A stretch of 64,000 nucleotides of DNA from Corynebacterium diphtheriae (lineage in GTDB: Bacteria > Actinomycetota > Actinomycetes > Mycobacteriales > Mycobacteriaceae). This document shows positions 16,938-25,141 of the stretch, one piece after another (positions within the stretch are counted from its first letter, which is position 1; every line of letters starts with the position of its first letter). The notes beneath the pieces are model-generated. The model did no database searches. It saw only the letters and a program-made list of their open reading frames with translations, and was not told the DNA's origin. The position numbers and the translations under genes were made by a program. The stretch lies in contig NZ_LN831026.1 of NCBI RefSeq assembly GCF_001457455.1, forward strand, positions 248,001 through 312,000, in the 5' to 3' direction.

Positions 16938-17690
16938 CTACGGTCTACGTGGTTGCTGGGACTGTTGATTCTTGGAATTCGGGTTCTCGGGCTTGGCGGC
17001 GGTGGTCTGCGCAATCCAATCGCCTAGCCCATGCAGCGAAGCAAACAGCGAGAAACGCCCACCACCTTGAGGAGCCTTAAACGAGGTCACCCCAGCAACC
17101 TCACCGTTGACAAAAAGCGGCCCGCCGGAATCGCCACGCCCGGCTTTAGCCTCGTCCAAATACTGCACGATGAATGCACCATGCTGGTTGCCCTGCGGCC
17201 GAACTCCGGAAGAAGTTTTACCAACCGCAGCGCGGGCATACTGCAGCGTCTCGCCGGTGCCAGCACCCCAGCCGTACACGCGTCCCTGCTCACCAAAGCT
17301 CACCGGTGCGCGGCGAACCGCGCGGACCAGACGCTGCGGCAGCGCATCGGTGACATGCACCAACGCCACATCGCCGTGCGGTGCCCACACTGCGTAATCC
17401 GAGGTGAACGTATTTTCTTCCCGTTGTTGCTGCTCGCGGGTGGTGCCAACATAGACCGGCCGCTGCAAATTGGGCACCTCGACGCAATGCTGGGCGGTCA
17501 GCACCCACTGAGAAGCAACCACGGTGCCAGTACAACTAGCCACTTGAACCACGCCTTCGGCAGCGGTATCGTCCTCAGGGGAGACGGGCGTGCCATTTGT
17601 CAGTGCGGTGGCTGTTGCCGCACCAAGAACACCGCTGGTACCCGCAATACCCAGCAAGCTTGCTGCAGCAAGAGTAACAATTTTCCGCAT
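16938..17690 (-). CDS. Secreted trypsin-like serine protease (S1A)
   Basis: This 250-residue precursor has a signal peptide (MRKIVTLAAASLLGIAGTSG onward). The catalytic triad is visible: His in LTAQHC, Asp in HGDVALVHV and Ser in GRGDSGGPLF. GVVQVASCTGTVVASQWVLT fits the N-terminal barrel. The C-terminal tail after GDWIAQTT is Pro/Asn/Gln-rich and probably extends from the fold. Start is the ATG at 17690; the frame opens five codons earlier. Secreted, target unknown. Confidence 0.88.
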   Translation of the reverse strand: MRKIVTLAAASLLGIAGTSGVLGAATATALTNGTPVSPEDDTAAEGVVQVASCTGTVVASQWVLTAQHCVEVPNLQRPVYVGTTREQQQREENTFTSDYAVWAPHGDVALVHVTDALPQRLVRAVRRAPVSFGEQGRVYGWGAGTGETLQYARAAVGKTSSGVRPQGNQHGAFIVQYLDEAKAGRGDSGGPLFVNGEVAGVTSFKAPQGGGRFSLFASLHGLGDWIAQTTAAKPENPNSKNQQSQQPRRP

Positions 17691-18008
17691 TACACATCCT
17701 TGCAATCTTGTGGAACCACACGCTTGTTGGAGCCCTGCGTTCTCGCGCGGCGGAACGGTGATTCACTAATACGACTGACTTTTTCCGTTCGGATCATAGC
17801 ACCAACGGTGGGTAATGGGCACACCATAAGCAATATACGGTTCCCCGTGCGGTAGCACGTGAGCTACCTACTCCCGCTCCGCAAGACAATCGAGAAGCTA
17901 TGTGGGTGCTGTAGTGTCTGGTCGGGCATGCGGACGAAATCTTGGAGGATTTCCTGTATGACTAATGTGCGATACACGGATGCCCAAATGTCCCTTAAGC
18001 CATCAAAA

Positions 18009-18039
18009 AGCTAGCGACCACCAATGGTGGTCGCTAGCT
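18009..18039 (-). terminator. Terminator of the secreted-peptide operon
   Basis: AGCTAGCGACCACC and GGTGGTCGCTAGCT (14-bp perfect stem, loop AAT) are followed on the reverse strand by TTTTTGATGG. It lies 26 bp after the stop of the 55-residue membrane protein. In the rest of the 17691-18064 gap, an 18-codon frame at 17958-18014 (MTNVRYTDAQMSLKPSKS) after GGAGG looks like the 5' end of a lost gene. Confidence 0.8.
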
Positions 18040-18064
18040 AAAGGTGTAGGCAAGTCTTCTGAAA

Positions 18065-18232
18065 TTACCGTTGATTTCCACTCATATTATTCCTCAAGCG
18101 GTAAATGTCAGCGGCTAACCCTGAGGCGATAAGCATAGCGCTGGCTGCAAGAAAATTTCGGCTAAAAAGCACGACGATTCCCGCAATTGCCATAATCACT
18201 GAAGATATGAGGTATAGTTTATTTACATCCAT
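18065..18232 (-). CDS. 55-residue membrane protein, immunity-like
   Basis: ATG at 18232 to TAA at 18065, with a good GGAGGCG ribosome site. It reads MDVNKLYLISSVIMAIAG, continues IVVLFSRNFLAASAM and then LIASGLAADIYRL, and ends RNNMSGNQR: two membrane helices with a basic end. It follows the secreted 169-residue protein on the same strand, separated by a 40-bp tandem duplication that copies its ribosome site and first codons. Size, topology and position are those of bacteriocin immunity proteins. No family is recognised. Confidence 0.6.
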   Translation of the reverse strand: MDVNKLYLISSVIMAIAGIVVLFSRNFLAASAMLIASGLAADIYRLRNNMSGNQR

Positions 18233-18300
18233 TCACGCCTCCGCTTTTACTGTATCTTATATTTACATCCATTCACGCCTCCGCTTTTACTGTATCTTAG
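18221..18300. repeat. 40-bp tandem duplication over a translation start
   Basis: Two 40-bp units (18221-18260 and 18261-18300) are identical except for the last base. Each contains, on the reverse strand, TACAGTAAAAGCGGAGGCGTGAATGGATGTAAA-type start signals (ribosome site GGAGG and ATG GAT GTA AAT). The upstream copy starts a frame that stops after 17 codons. The downstream copy starts the 55-residue membrane protein. Confidence 0.9.
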
Positions 18301-18806
18301 TTGAAACAGTATTCAGAAACCCCGGCCACGCCGATTAGTTCAGCACCTAAGTCACGAAGCGCTCCTCCGGTCTGTTGAATGCTGGGCCAGTTGAATCCCT
18401 TTTGTGCTAGCTGAGAAACAGCAGCTTTTACACCACCTAAAGCTTTGATGGCTTTCTTAATTTTGATGATCTTTGCGACGGGCAGCAAGGTCGATCCAAT
18501 TGCCCACAAAATGGCCCCTGCACATGCTACTTCAGTAGCGATATAGGGCACAATCTCTTTGGAAGCTAGATTTTCTTGAACCCATTCGGCTGTGGCTTCG
18601 TCACCTTCAGCAAGTACTTCGTCTGGAATGGAGTCAATTGCAGTTAGCAGCTGTTCAACTTCATCATCGGGAATCCCGAGACTTGAAGTTGCCCCTAAGG
18701 TCTGAGGCACTGATGACATAGATGACTGGGCATTTGCGGGAGATTCAACTGCAGATAGAATCAACGCCATGCTGAGCGGAATAGAGAGAAGCCCGAATTT
18801 CTTCAT
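18297..18806 (-). CDS. Secreted precursor, bacteriocin-like
   Basis: 169 residues. Signal peptide MKKFGLLSIPLSMALILSAV plus ESPANA (cleavage after Ala26). An acidic region follows (about 45-85: IPDDEVEQLLTAIDSIPDEV, GDEATAEWVQENL), then a hydrophobic, cationic C-terminal half from about residue 93. That half has AGAILWAIGSTLLPVAKIIK, IKKAIKALGGVKAAVSQLAQ and ends SEYCFN. Cys95 and Cys167 could close the C-terminal part with a disulfide. An acidic pro-region before a cationic amphipathic core, plus a two-helix partner downstream, is the layout of class II-type bacteriocins. I recognise no named family, so the role is inference. Confidence 0.65.
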   Translation of the reverse strand: MKKFGLLSIPLSMALILSAVESPANAQSSMSSVPQTLGATSSLGIPDDEVEQLLTAIDSIPDEVLAEGDEATAEWVQENLASKEIVPYIATEVACAGAILWAIGSTLLPVAKIIKIKKAIKALGGVKAAVSQLAQKGFNWPSIQQTGGALRDLGAELIGVAGVSEYCFN

Positions 18807-19260
18807 GATCTCTCATTTCATAAAGTGATCTACCGTTTATTGGTGGCCATTTCCATTGGCCAATCATAAGAGTACTGGCTGAGTCTAAGCCTCGCGACAG
18901 GTAGATGATTTTATGTGACCGCTTCAGAAAAACGCTAAGATAGTTAACCTGATATTCATTTCAAAGTAACCTTTTATATACCTATTCTTAATGTTTAGTT
19001 AACACTCTATGCCTTTTTAAGTGACACGTGACTTCTTAGATATGTCTGTATTTACGTCGTGAGTGGCGTACCACCGTATGAACGTACAGCTGTACCGGCG
19101 CGCTAGTCGATCTTCGGTGCCGTTAGTGCCTGTTCTCCGCGTCCTCGGTGCGCGTCTCGCCCCGTGCTGCCGTCGGTGCCCCGCTTCTCCGTCTCGGTGC
19201 CGGATTGATCTTTTTCTTCCCCTCTTTGCCCTCCGTGACCCCCTGGCCGTGGCCACGCAC
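18807..19260. other. AT-rich intergenic stretch with four TCGGTGC repeats
   Basis: 18807-19010 is AT-rich and should hold the promoter of the leftward secreted-precursor gene. 19110-19260 is GC-rich with TCGGTGC at 19114, 19145, 19173 and 19194. No gene is supported here. The right edge is the IS3 end at 19261. Confidence 0.4.
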
Positions 19261-19282
19261 TGAAGTGCCCCGAGTTTTGTTC

Positions 19283-19598
19283 CTAGGCATTTGCCTTGAT
19301 TTTTATTATTCCCTGTTGCGGGTTCTGCTTCCAAAATTCGGTTTCCACTTCAACTGGGGTGCGGTACCCCAAGCTTTGGTGAAGCCTCGTCTGGTTCCAC
19401 CATGACATCCACTCGAGCGTCGCGATTTCTACCTCGACAACGTCATCCCACCTGCGAGTGTGGATCAGCTCGTTCTTGTGAGGGGCCGTTAACGTTTTCA
19501 GCCAGAGCATTGTCATAGCAGTCGCCTACTGTCCCAGTAGAAGCGGCAATCCCGTGCTCAGCCAAGCGCTCGTTGTAGACGATGCTCACATACTGCTT
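19283..19598 (-). pseudogene. 3' part of the IS3 transposase OrfB
   Basis: The reverse strand reads SKQYVSIVYNERLAEHGIAA, then GTVGDCYDNALAENVNG. After a frame change it continues with a DDE-core tail (WNQTRLHQSLGYRTPVEVE, FWKQNPQQ). This is the C-terminal integrase core of an IS3-type OrfB, cut from its N-terminal part by the IS30 at 19599. It also carries its own frameshift near 19480, so it was decaying or decayed after the insertion. Confidence 0.75.
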
Positions 19599-21089
19599 GG
19601 ATTCAATCGGTGGTTGCAACACTGTTGTTTTGAATTGATTGTAGTTGTTCATTGAAGACTTCGGCTGGGGTTCGAAATCCAAGGACTTTTCTTGGTCTGT
19701 TGTTGAGCGTGTAGGCGATGGCGGCGAGGTCTTGGGCTGTCCATCGAGACAGGTCGGTACCCTTGGGAAAGTACTGGCGTAGGAGTCCGTTGCTGTTCTC
19801 ATTCGTGGGACGTTGCCATGGCGAGTGTGGGTCCGCGAAGAACACTTTCGTGCCCGTGGCTAGAGTGAAAGCGGCATGGTCAGCGAGCTCGGTTCCGCGG
19901 TCCCAGGTCAACGTTTGACGCAGTTGTAACGGTAGATCTTTCATCACGGTTTGTAGGGCGGTGTTCATCGCTTCAGCACCGTACCCACCCAAGGCAGGTC
20001 CGTTCTTCGTCCTTGGTTGTTCACCCCAGCCGTCCAACCGGGGCAGGTGCACCAGCAGGATCGACCGGCTGTAGCGTTCGACCACGGTCCCGATCGCTGA
20101 CCTGCCGGTACCGATGATCAAGTCTCCTTCCCAATGCCCGGGCACCGCCCGATCCGAGGCTTCCGGGGGCCGGTTAGAGATGACAACATCGGCGGTGACA
20201 TGACCTTTAGGCTTGCTCTTGGACCGGGCGCGGGGTTTACGCAGGGCCCGCCCAGTCCGCAGTGCGGCCACGAGTTCACGCTTCAGCGCCCCGCGCCCCT
20301 CAATATAGAGCGCCTGGTAGATCGCTTCATGGGAGATTCTCATACTCTCATCATCAGGGAAGTCGATCCTTAACCGCTGCGATATCTGCTCCGGGCTCCA
20401 CGCGGTCAACCACCGTCGGTCTGCCCTGTGAGGTTTGCTCCGGCCCTTCCACGCAGGCGTATCAGGCCCCGCCATGACGACCCCGTTTTCATCTCGGACC
20501 GTCCCAGCAAGACGCTCCTGAACATAGTCTTGCAGGCGCGGATTATCCACGAGTTTTGCTTGTTTGGGACGCTTAGCGGCTTCCTGAGCTTTCCACTGGG
20601 CCACCCCTACCCGATAAATCTGCTTGCCACCACGGGTGGCAGCATTACGCCGTAGCTCACGAGAAATCGTCGCCGGATTGCGGCCAATCCGTCGAGCGAT
20701 CTCACGCACACCCGTCTGTTTCTCCCACAGGATCGCGATTTCCTCTCGTTCAGCAAACGATAGATACCGCCCCGAGGGCTCGTCCAAAGCTAACGGTCTC
20801 ATTCCACCAGCATGACGGAACCACCTCGTTCCCACCGGTACGGACACCCCCACCTGAAGGGCGGCCTGCGCAGTGGTGATTCCCGTCGCGATCAGACCCC
20901 AGAACTGGCGTTGCACCGCCCGTGACGGAACCGGCCTACCCGGGGAACGCATCGCAGGCCGCAACGCCCGATCCGCACGCCACTGACGCCGCACCCCCAC
21001 CGGCATATCACTGGTCTTCTTACTCCAGTCCTTGGTAGCCACCTTCTCACACCTCCATGCTCAGGGTGTTGCGACAACCAATTGAATCC
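19599..21089 (-). mobile_element. Intact IS30-family insertion sequence
   Basis: The 24-bp imperfect terminal repeats begin GGATTCAAT and end GCAACAC (19599-19622; complement at 21066-21089). They bound 1491 bp with one complete transposase gene. The ends resemble those of the decayed IS30 at 13259-14565. It sits inside an IS3 element and is therefore younger than it. Confidence 0.85.
19603..21042 (-). CDS. IS30-family transposase, apparently intact
   Basis: The 479-residue protein cuts and joins the IS ends. It has an N-terminal HTH (TTAQAALQVGVSVPVGTRWF), the IS30 HTH (GVREIARRIGRNPATISREL), AWSPEQISQRLRIDFPDDE, and a DDE core. Core signatures are PGHWEGDLIIGTGRSAIGT (D), LTWDRGTEL (D) and FADPHSPWQRPTNENSNG (E region). 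The C-terminal end RPRKVLGFRTPAEVF is typical. No internal lesion is visible. GC-rich relative to the nearby island. Confidence 0.92.
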   Translation of the reverse strand: MATKDWSKKTSDMPVGVRRQWRADRALRPAMRSPGRPVPSRAVQRQFWGLIATGITTAQAALQVGVSVPVGTRWFRHAGGMRPLALDEPSGRYLSFAEREEIAILWEKQTGVREIARRIGRNPATISRELRRNAATRGGKQIYRVGVAQWKAQEAAKRPKQAKLVDNPRLQDYVQERLAGTVRDENGVVMAGPDTPAWKGRSKPHRADRRWLTAWSPEQISQRLRIDFPDDESMRISHEAIYQALYIEGRGALKRELVAALRTGRALRKPRARSKSKPKGHVTADVVISNRPPEASDRAVPGHWEGDLIIGTGRSAIGTVVERYSRSILLVHLPRLDGWGEQPRTKNGPALGGYGAEAMNTALQTVMKDLPLQLRQTLTWDRGTELADHAAFTLATGTKVFFADPHSPWQRPTNENSNGLLRQYFPKGTDLSRWTAQDLAAIAYTLNNRPRKVLGFRTPAEVFNEQLQSIQNNSVATTD

Positions 21090-21975
21090 ACCCTGTCAGC
21101 CGTGGTCTGAGTGGTGAATCAAGCCCGTTGTTTCCTTGGCGCACACAATGGCCTGGTTTAGTGCTTGCAGTAGCAAGGCTTGAAGTGCGCATCGAATCAG
21201 ACAGCACCCACCCGATGATCCTCCAAGAGTACACATCGGTTACGAACGCGGTGTACACGAACCCTTGTCTTGGTGCGCACATAAGTAATGTCGGCCACCC
21301 ACAACCGATTGGGGGCCAGGGCCTTAAACTCACGATTGACCAAGTCAGGGCGAAGATCTGGGTCCTTGGGTTTGCGCGTTGTGATTGGCGCTCCGCCTTT
21401 GCCTTTGCCAGTAACTCCTGCAAGGCGCATGAGGCGGGCTGTGTGCTCACGTCCAATGTCGATTCCCTCGCGGCGAAGGGCGTGCCACATCTTGCGGATG
21501 CCGTACACACCGTAATTTTCGGAAATGCACATCACGAATATGCCCTACAAGGGCGGCGTCGCGAAGACTACGGGCACTTAAGTCCCGAGCCTTGGATTGG
21601 CGGTACCCACGCAAGCTAAGAAAACCGCCTTCACGGTGGATGTTTAACGTCTGGCAGATGAGCAAGGCAGAGAAACGATTCCAATACTCATCGATGAATC
21701 GGAATCATTTCTTAACGTTTTAGGCCTGGTCGTGAGGCGAAAAAAGCTGAGGCGGCTTTCAACAACTCGTTGGTGTCGCGAAGCTGATGGTTTTCTCGAC
21801 GCAGCTTGGCGCCTCTGCCACAAGGTCCTCAGGCAACCGTTCAGTAAAACGTCCTTCACGTCGAGCGGGCTTGCGCCCATTGCCTCGCCGTGTGCCACGA
21901 GGCGCACTACACGGTCTTTGGCATCTTGGTCAAATTTTCCTTGGCATGTTCGAAGATTTTCCCATCTACTCAAAC
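21090..21975 (-). pseudogene. IS3 OrfA and 5' part of OrfB, broken
   Basis: From 21975 the reverse strand reads KFDQDAKDRVVRLVAHGEAM, the OrfA HTH start, then loses frame. OrfB follows with MMCISENYGVYGIRKMWHAL, REGIDIGREHTARLMRLAGV and REFKALAPNRLWVADITYV. A frame change near 21265 leads to VYTAFVTDVYSWRIIGW and TGLIHHSDHG, then a stop before the IS30 end. Several frameshifts plus the insertion make it inactive. Confidence 0.8.
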
Positions 21976-21998
21976 GGAACAAAACCTGGGGCACTTCA

Positions 21999-22540
21999 AT
22001 ACCCAAGTCATAGACCCCGTTCCACGTTGTACGCCTAGCCGGTGACAAGCCCCGTGGGAGGCTTGAAAAACTGTTTGACTTCGACAACGACTACGCACCA
22101 TTACAACAGACCTAGTACTACTACCAACAAGCAAGCAGCCAACAAAGCCATGAGCACGCTTATTGACCCGCTTGTTGGCATGAAAGACACCCAGGATCGC
22201 TAAGATCGCGTAGCTAGGCAAGCCCATGAACAAGCGCCGTAAGGACATCCTCGCCTACATCCGACACACAATCAATGCATTCTAAAACCGGAAGCACCAC
22301 TAAACGGGGGTATTTCGAAGGATTTTTCTCGGCACTTCACACCAAATCGCTTCCAAACCGGCCGTTTGAGCAGATTTGGTGTGAAGTGCCGTCTTTTCGG
22401 GGGTGAGCGGGGGTGGCGCGCCCACCAACGCCCACCAACGCCAGCCAATCCCAGCCAAGCCAGCCACGCCCGAACCCCAGCGAACTAATCAATGCACTCT
22501 AAAACCAGAAGAGCCGTTTAAGAATTGCCGCTAACCAATA
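21999..22540. other. Intergenic stretch with gene remnant, hairpin and direct repeats
   Basis: No complete gene is supported. A short rightward frame at 22227-22286 (MNKRRKDILAYIRHTINAF) looks like the tail of a lost gene. A near-identical 24-bp sequence occurs at 22271-22294 and 22488-22511 (ATCAATGCAYTCTAAAACCR). Between them lie a 19-bp-stem hairpin (22330-22391) and a low-complexity CCAACGCCCA/CCAGCCAA tract (22410-22480). Confidence 0.5.
22330..22391. repeat. Long perfect inverted repeat (19-bp stem)
   Basis: CGGCACTTCACACCAAATC (22330-22348) is exactly complemented at 22373-22391 around a 24-base loop that contains CGGCCG. TCTTTTC follows. It could be a strong terminator, a MITE-like repeat or a structured RNA. 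Confidence 0.7.
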
Positions 22541-22566
22541 AAGCCGAGGATCTAGGGCCTCGGCTT
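22541..22566. terminator. Terminator downstream of the acyl-CoA ligase gene
   Basis: AAGCCGAGG (22541-22549) pairs with CCTCGGCTT (22558-22566). It is followed by TTTC on the plus strand and by TTTATTGG on the minus strand. It lies just beyond the leftward gene's stop at 22571. Confidence 0.75.
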
Positions 22567-22570
22567 TTTC

Positions 22571-24223
22571 TTATGCGGTGGGTTGGGAAAACCCTGGCAG
22601 CATGCGCGGCATTACTTTGCCGGTGGCGTTGCGGGGGAGCTCGTCGATGAAGTGCACATCGCGGGGGATGGAGTGGTCGGCAAGCTTGTTGCGTACCCAG
22701 TCGCGGACGGCGTCTTCGGTCAGCGCCTCGCCTGCGGCGGTGGGGCTTTTGACGATCCACACGGCGATTCGGGCGAAGGTTTCATCGTCGTCCACACCAC
22801 TGGCGTAGAGGTCTTGGATACCTGGCATGGGTTCGAGGACTTCTTCTACGGACCGTGGGAAGACGTTTTCGCCGCCGACGATGATCATGTCGTCAGTGCG
22901 GCCGAGCACGTACAGTAGGCCGCGTTCGTCGAGGTAGCCGCGGTCGCCGATCTGGACGAGTTCGCCGACGCGCTTAATGGGGATGCGGGGGTCGGTGTAG
23001 CCGTTAAGGGTGGTGTTGTTGTAGCAGAAGATTCGGCCGACGGTTCCGGCGGGAACGGGCTGGTCGTTGTCGTCGAGAATGCGCACGGTGGTGCCTTCGC
23101 AGATCTTGCCGGCAACGGTGGGGTTTTTGGCTACTTCTTCCATGTTGGCGATGGCTGCTGCGGAGATCTCGGTGCTGCCGTAGAGGTTGCACAGGATTTT
23201 GCCAAAGCGGTTGTGGACGGCATCGACGAGCCATGGGGATAGGGCGTGGCCGGAGGAGAAGATGAATTCGAGGCTGGAGCAGTCGATGTCTTCTTGGCCT
23301 TCGACTTCGAAGAAGCGTTTGAGGAAGATCGGGGAGGAGATCATCGCATGGATTTTGAAGCGTTCGACGTCGCGAAGCGTGCGTTCGGGGTCGAAGATTC
23401 GGCGGGTGACCACGGTGCAGCGCATCGCGAAGCTCAGGTTCAAGATTCCCCAACCCCAAGTGTGGAACACCGATGCGGTGAGCTGGACGTTCATGTTGGT
23501 GCGGAACGGAATCTCGCTGAGTACAGCGCCCAGGATTGTGGGGGCTTTAGGCTCGTTGCGCATGACGCCCTTGGGGATGCCGGTGGTGCCGGAGGACATG
23601 AGCACAATGGCGCCGTGTTGAGGGAAAACGGGTAGTTTTCCGCTGGTGTGCGTTGCGACGATCTCCTCTAGGTCGAGGCATTCCGCAGCGCGGGGGTGCG
23701 GTTCGGCTTCGCGGTGGGCCACGATCACGGGGATCTGGATGTCTTCGGGGAGGCGTGGCAGGAATTCTTCGTCGATGACGAGCAGGTTGATGCCGTCGCG
23801 GCGGATGCAGCCGTCGAGTTGTTCGCGGGAGGATCCGATGTTGAGCAGGTAGATGGAGGCGCCTGCGTAGCCTTTGGCGGTGAGCGGGTAGATGCTGCCG
23901 CGGCCGTTGCGGGCCATCACGCCGATGCGGAGGTCCTTGCTATTGAGCTGGTAAAAGTAGCGGGCTAGGGCGCGGGAGTTGTCGCGTAGTTCTTGGTAGG
24001 TGAGGCGGCCGTCGTCGTCGATAAGTGCGATGCGGTTGGGGCACACGCGGGCTGCTTGTTCTACTTCACGTGCGGTGGTGAAGCGATATCGTGCCATGGT
24101 GGCTGGAGTGCTCAGCGCTGCGAGGGGGTTGCCCTCGGTGCTGAGGAGCCCTGATGCGGCGATCGTGGGCATGTGGCGTGCCATCGACGTCAGCGTTGTC
24201 AGCAGTGGCGCAATCTGGGGCAT
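22571..24223 (-). CDS. Acyl-CoA/AMP-forming ligase (ANL superfamily)
   Basis: The 550-residue enzyme activates a carboxylic acid, probably a fatty acid, with ATP and then CoA. Signatures are the P-loop MSSGTTGIPKGV, LYGSTEIS (A5), QIGDRGYLDERG (A7) and the C-terminal catalytic lysine region LPRNATGKVMPR. The ATG at 24223 (MPQIAPLLTTL) with AGGAG upstream is preferred over an in-frame start 38 codons earlier, which lies in the promoter. Substrate chain length cannot be read. Divergent from the SGNH hydrolase gene. Confidence 0.85.
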   Translation of the reverse strand: MPQIAPLLTTLTSMARHMPTIAASGLLSTEGNPLAALSTPATMARYRFTTAREVEQAARVCPNRIALIDDDGRLTYQELRDNSRALARYFYQLNSKDLRIGVMARNGRGSIYPLTAKGYAGASIYLLNIGSSREQLDGCIRRDGINLLVIDEEFLPRLPEDIQIPVIVAHREAEPHPRAAECLDLEEIVATHTSGKLPVFPQHGAIVLMSSGTTGIPKGVMRNEPKAPTILGAVLSEIPFRTNMNVQLTASVFHTWGWGILNLSFAMRCTVVTRRIFDPERTLRDVERFKIHAMISSPIFLKRFFEVEGQEDIDCSSLEFIFSSGHALSPWLVDAVHNRFGKILCNLYGSTEISAAAIANMEEVAKNPTVAGKICEGTTVRILDDNDQPVPAGTVGRIFCYNNTTLNGYTDPRIPIKRVGELVQIGDRGYLDERGLLYVLGRTDDMIIVGGENVFPRSVEEVLEPMPGIQDLYASGVDDDETFARIAVWIVKSPTAAGEALTEDAVRDWVRNKLADHSIPRDVHFIDELPRNATGKVMPRMLPGFSQPTA

Positions 24224-24352
24224 GTAAGGAAAACTCCTATAAAAGACAATTTGTATGACATAGCGGTTTATATGCAGAAGTGACCCCGATGTTACGCTCC
24301 ATTTGATAACATCTTTAACTTTGGTAACAACTTTCAAGTAGAAAACTTTCTT

Positions 24353-25141
24353 ATGCGATTACTAACAGCCTTCTGTGCCACGCTCCTCGGACTCCTTGCG
24401 GCACCACCCACACACGCAGGTATCGCACACGATAACGCCGTTATCTTCGGCGACTCCATCGTCGCTGACCCGCTGGTATCAGAAGTAATCGCCGGCCGCC
24501 TGAGCAGCCAACCACACTGCCCACATTCACCGATCAGCTACGCCGAAATCGCGGCGAAACGCCTAGGCCTTGAGTCCCGCAACTTCTCCTGCGCCGGTGC
24601 CCAAGTTCACATGGGCGGACCATTTTTAAAAACCTCGTTTATCGCCCAGATCGACACCGCCATCGCCACCGGAGCCCTTGATACCCACACCCGGCGCGTC
24701 TGGATCACCCAGGGGTTTAACGATGCCTGGAGTGGGCACCCCGCGGCGCAGGTGGTTGCCACTATGAATGAGGCGATCGGCCGGATCCGCGCGTATGCCC
24801 CGAATGCCCGTATTCAGATTGTGGGGTATCCGCAGATCACCCATCAGGGCCAGCTTTGTTTGGTGCGGCTGCCAGGTCAGCCTGCGTGGCCGATTGCTGC
24901 GGCGGTGATCGCCGCGTGGGAGGATCAGGCCTTATTTATTCAGCGCGAGGTGGCTGCGGCTACTGGCAGTGAGCTTATCGACGTCCGCTCCGCGACTGCG
25001 GATCATTCCATGTGCGCACCCGATGAGCAGCGTTACATTTCCAGTGTGGTGGATGTTGCGGGTGCGCCTACGCATCTGCCTGCTCATGTGAATGAGCGCG
25101 GGCATCAGGCCATTGCGGATTTTATTGTGCGTATGAGGTAG
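24353..25141 (+). CDS. Secreted SGNH/GDSL-type hydrolase
   Basis: 262 residues with a signal peptide ([20 protein letters not shown], cleavage near HAG). Block I Ser is in VIFGDSIV, block III Asn in ITQGFNDAW and block V His in [14 protein letters not shown], so it is an esterase or lipase of the SGNH fold acting outside the cell. Substrate unknown; cell-wall lipids are possible. Its 3' end overlaps the convergent rmlA gene by 37 bases. Confidence 0.82.
   Translation: MRLLTAFCATLLGLLAAPPTHAGIAHDNAVIFGDSIVADPLVSEVIAGRLSSQPHCPHSPISYAEIAAKRLGLESRNFSCAGAQVHMGGPFLKTSFIAQIDTAIATGALDTHTRRVWITQGFNDAWSGHPAAQVVATMNEAIGRIRAYAPNARIQIVGYPQITHQGQLCLVRLPGQPAWPIAAAVIAAWEDQALFIQREVAAATGSELIDVRSATADHSMCAPDEQRYISSVVDVAGAPTHLPAHVNERGHQAIADFIVRMR

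Larger units (their letters stand above)
19261..21998 (-). mobile_element. IS3-family element split by an IS30 insertion
   Basis: Terminal inverted repeats TGAAGTGCCCCGAGTTTTGT (from 19261) and its near-complement ending at 21998 (TGAAGTGCCCCAGGTTTTGT) frame the element. Removing the inner IS30 (1491 bp) leaves about 1250 bp, the normal IS3 size. OrfA and OrfB parts lie on the reverse strand. No clear target duplication is visible outside the ends. Confidence 0.85.

Noticed and set aside
17958..18014. 18-codon frame with a good ribosome site (MTNVRYTDAQ...)
   Set aside because: It runs into the terminator and is too short to assign; kept only as a probable 5' gene remnant.
19599..21089. Target-site duplication of the inner IS30
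   Set aside because: Bases next to the two ends (CTT on the left, ACC on the right) do not match, so no duplication is claimed.
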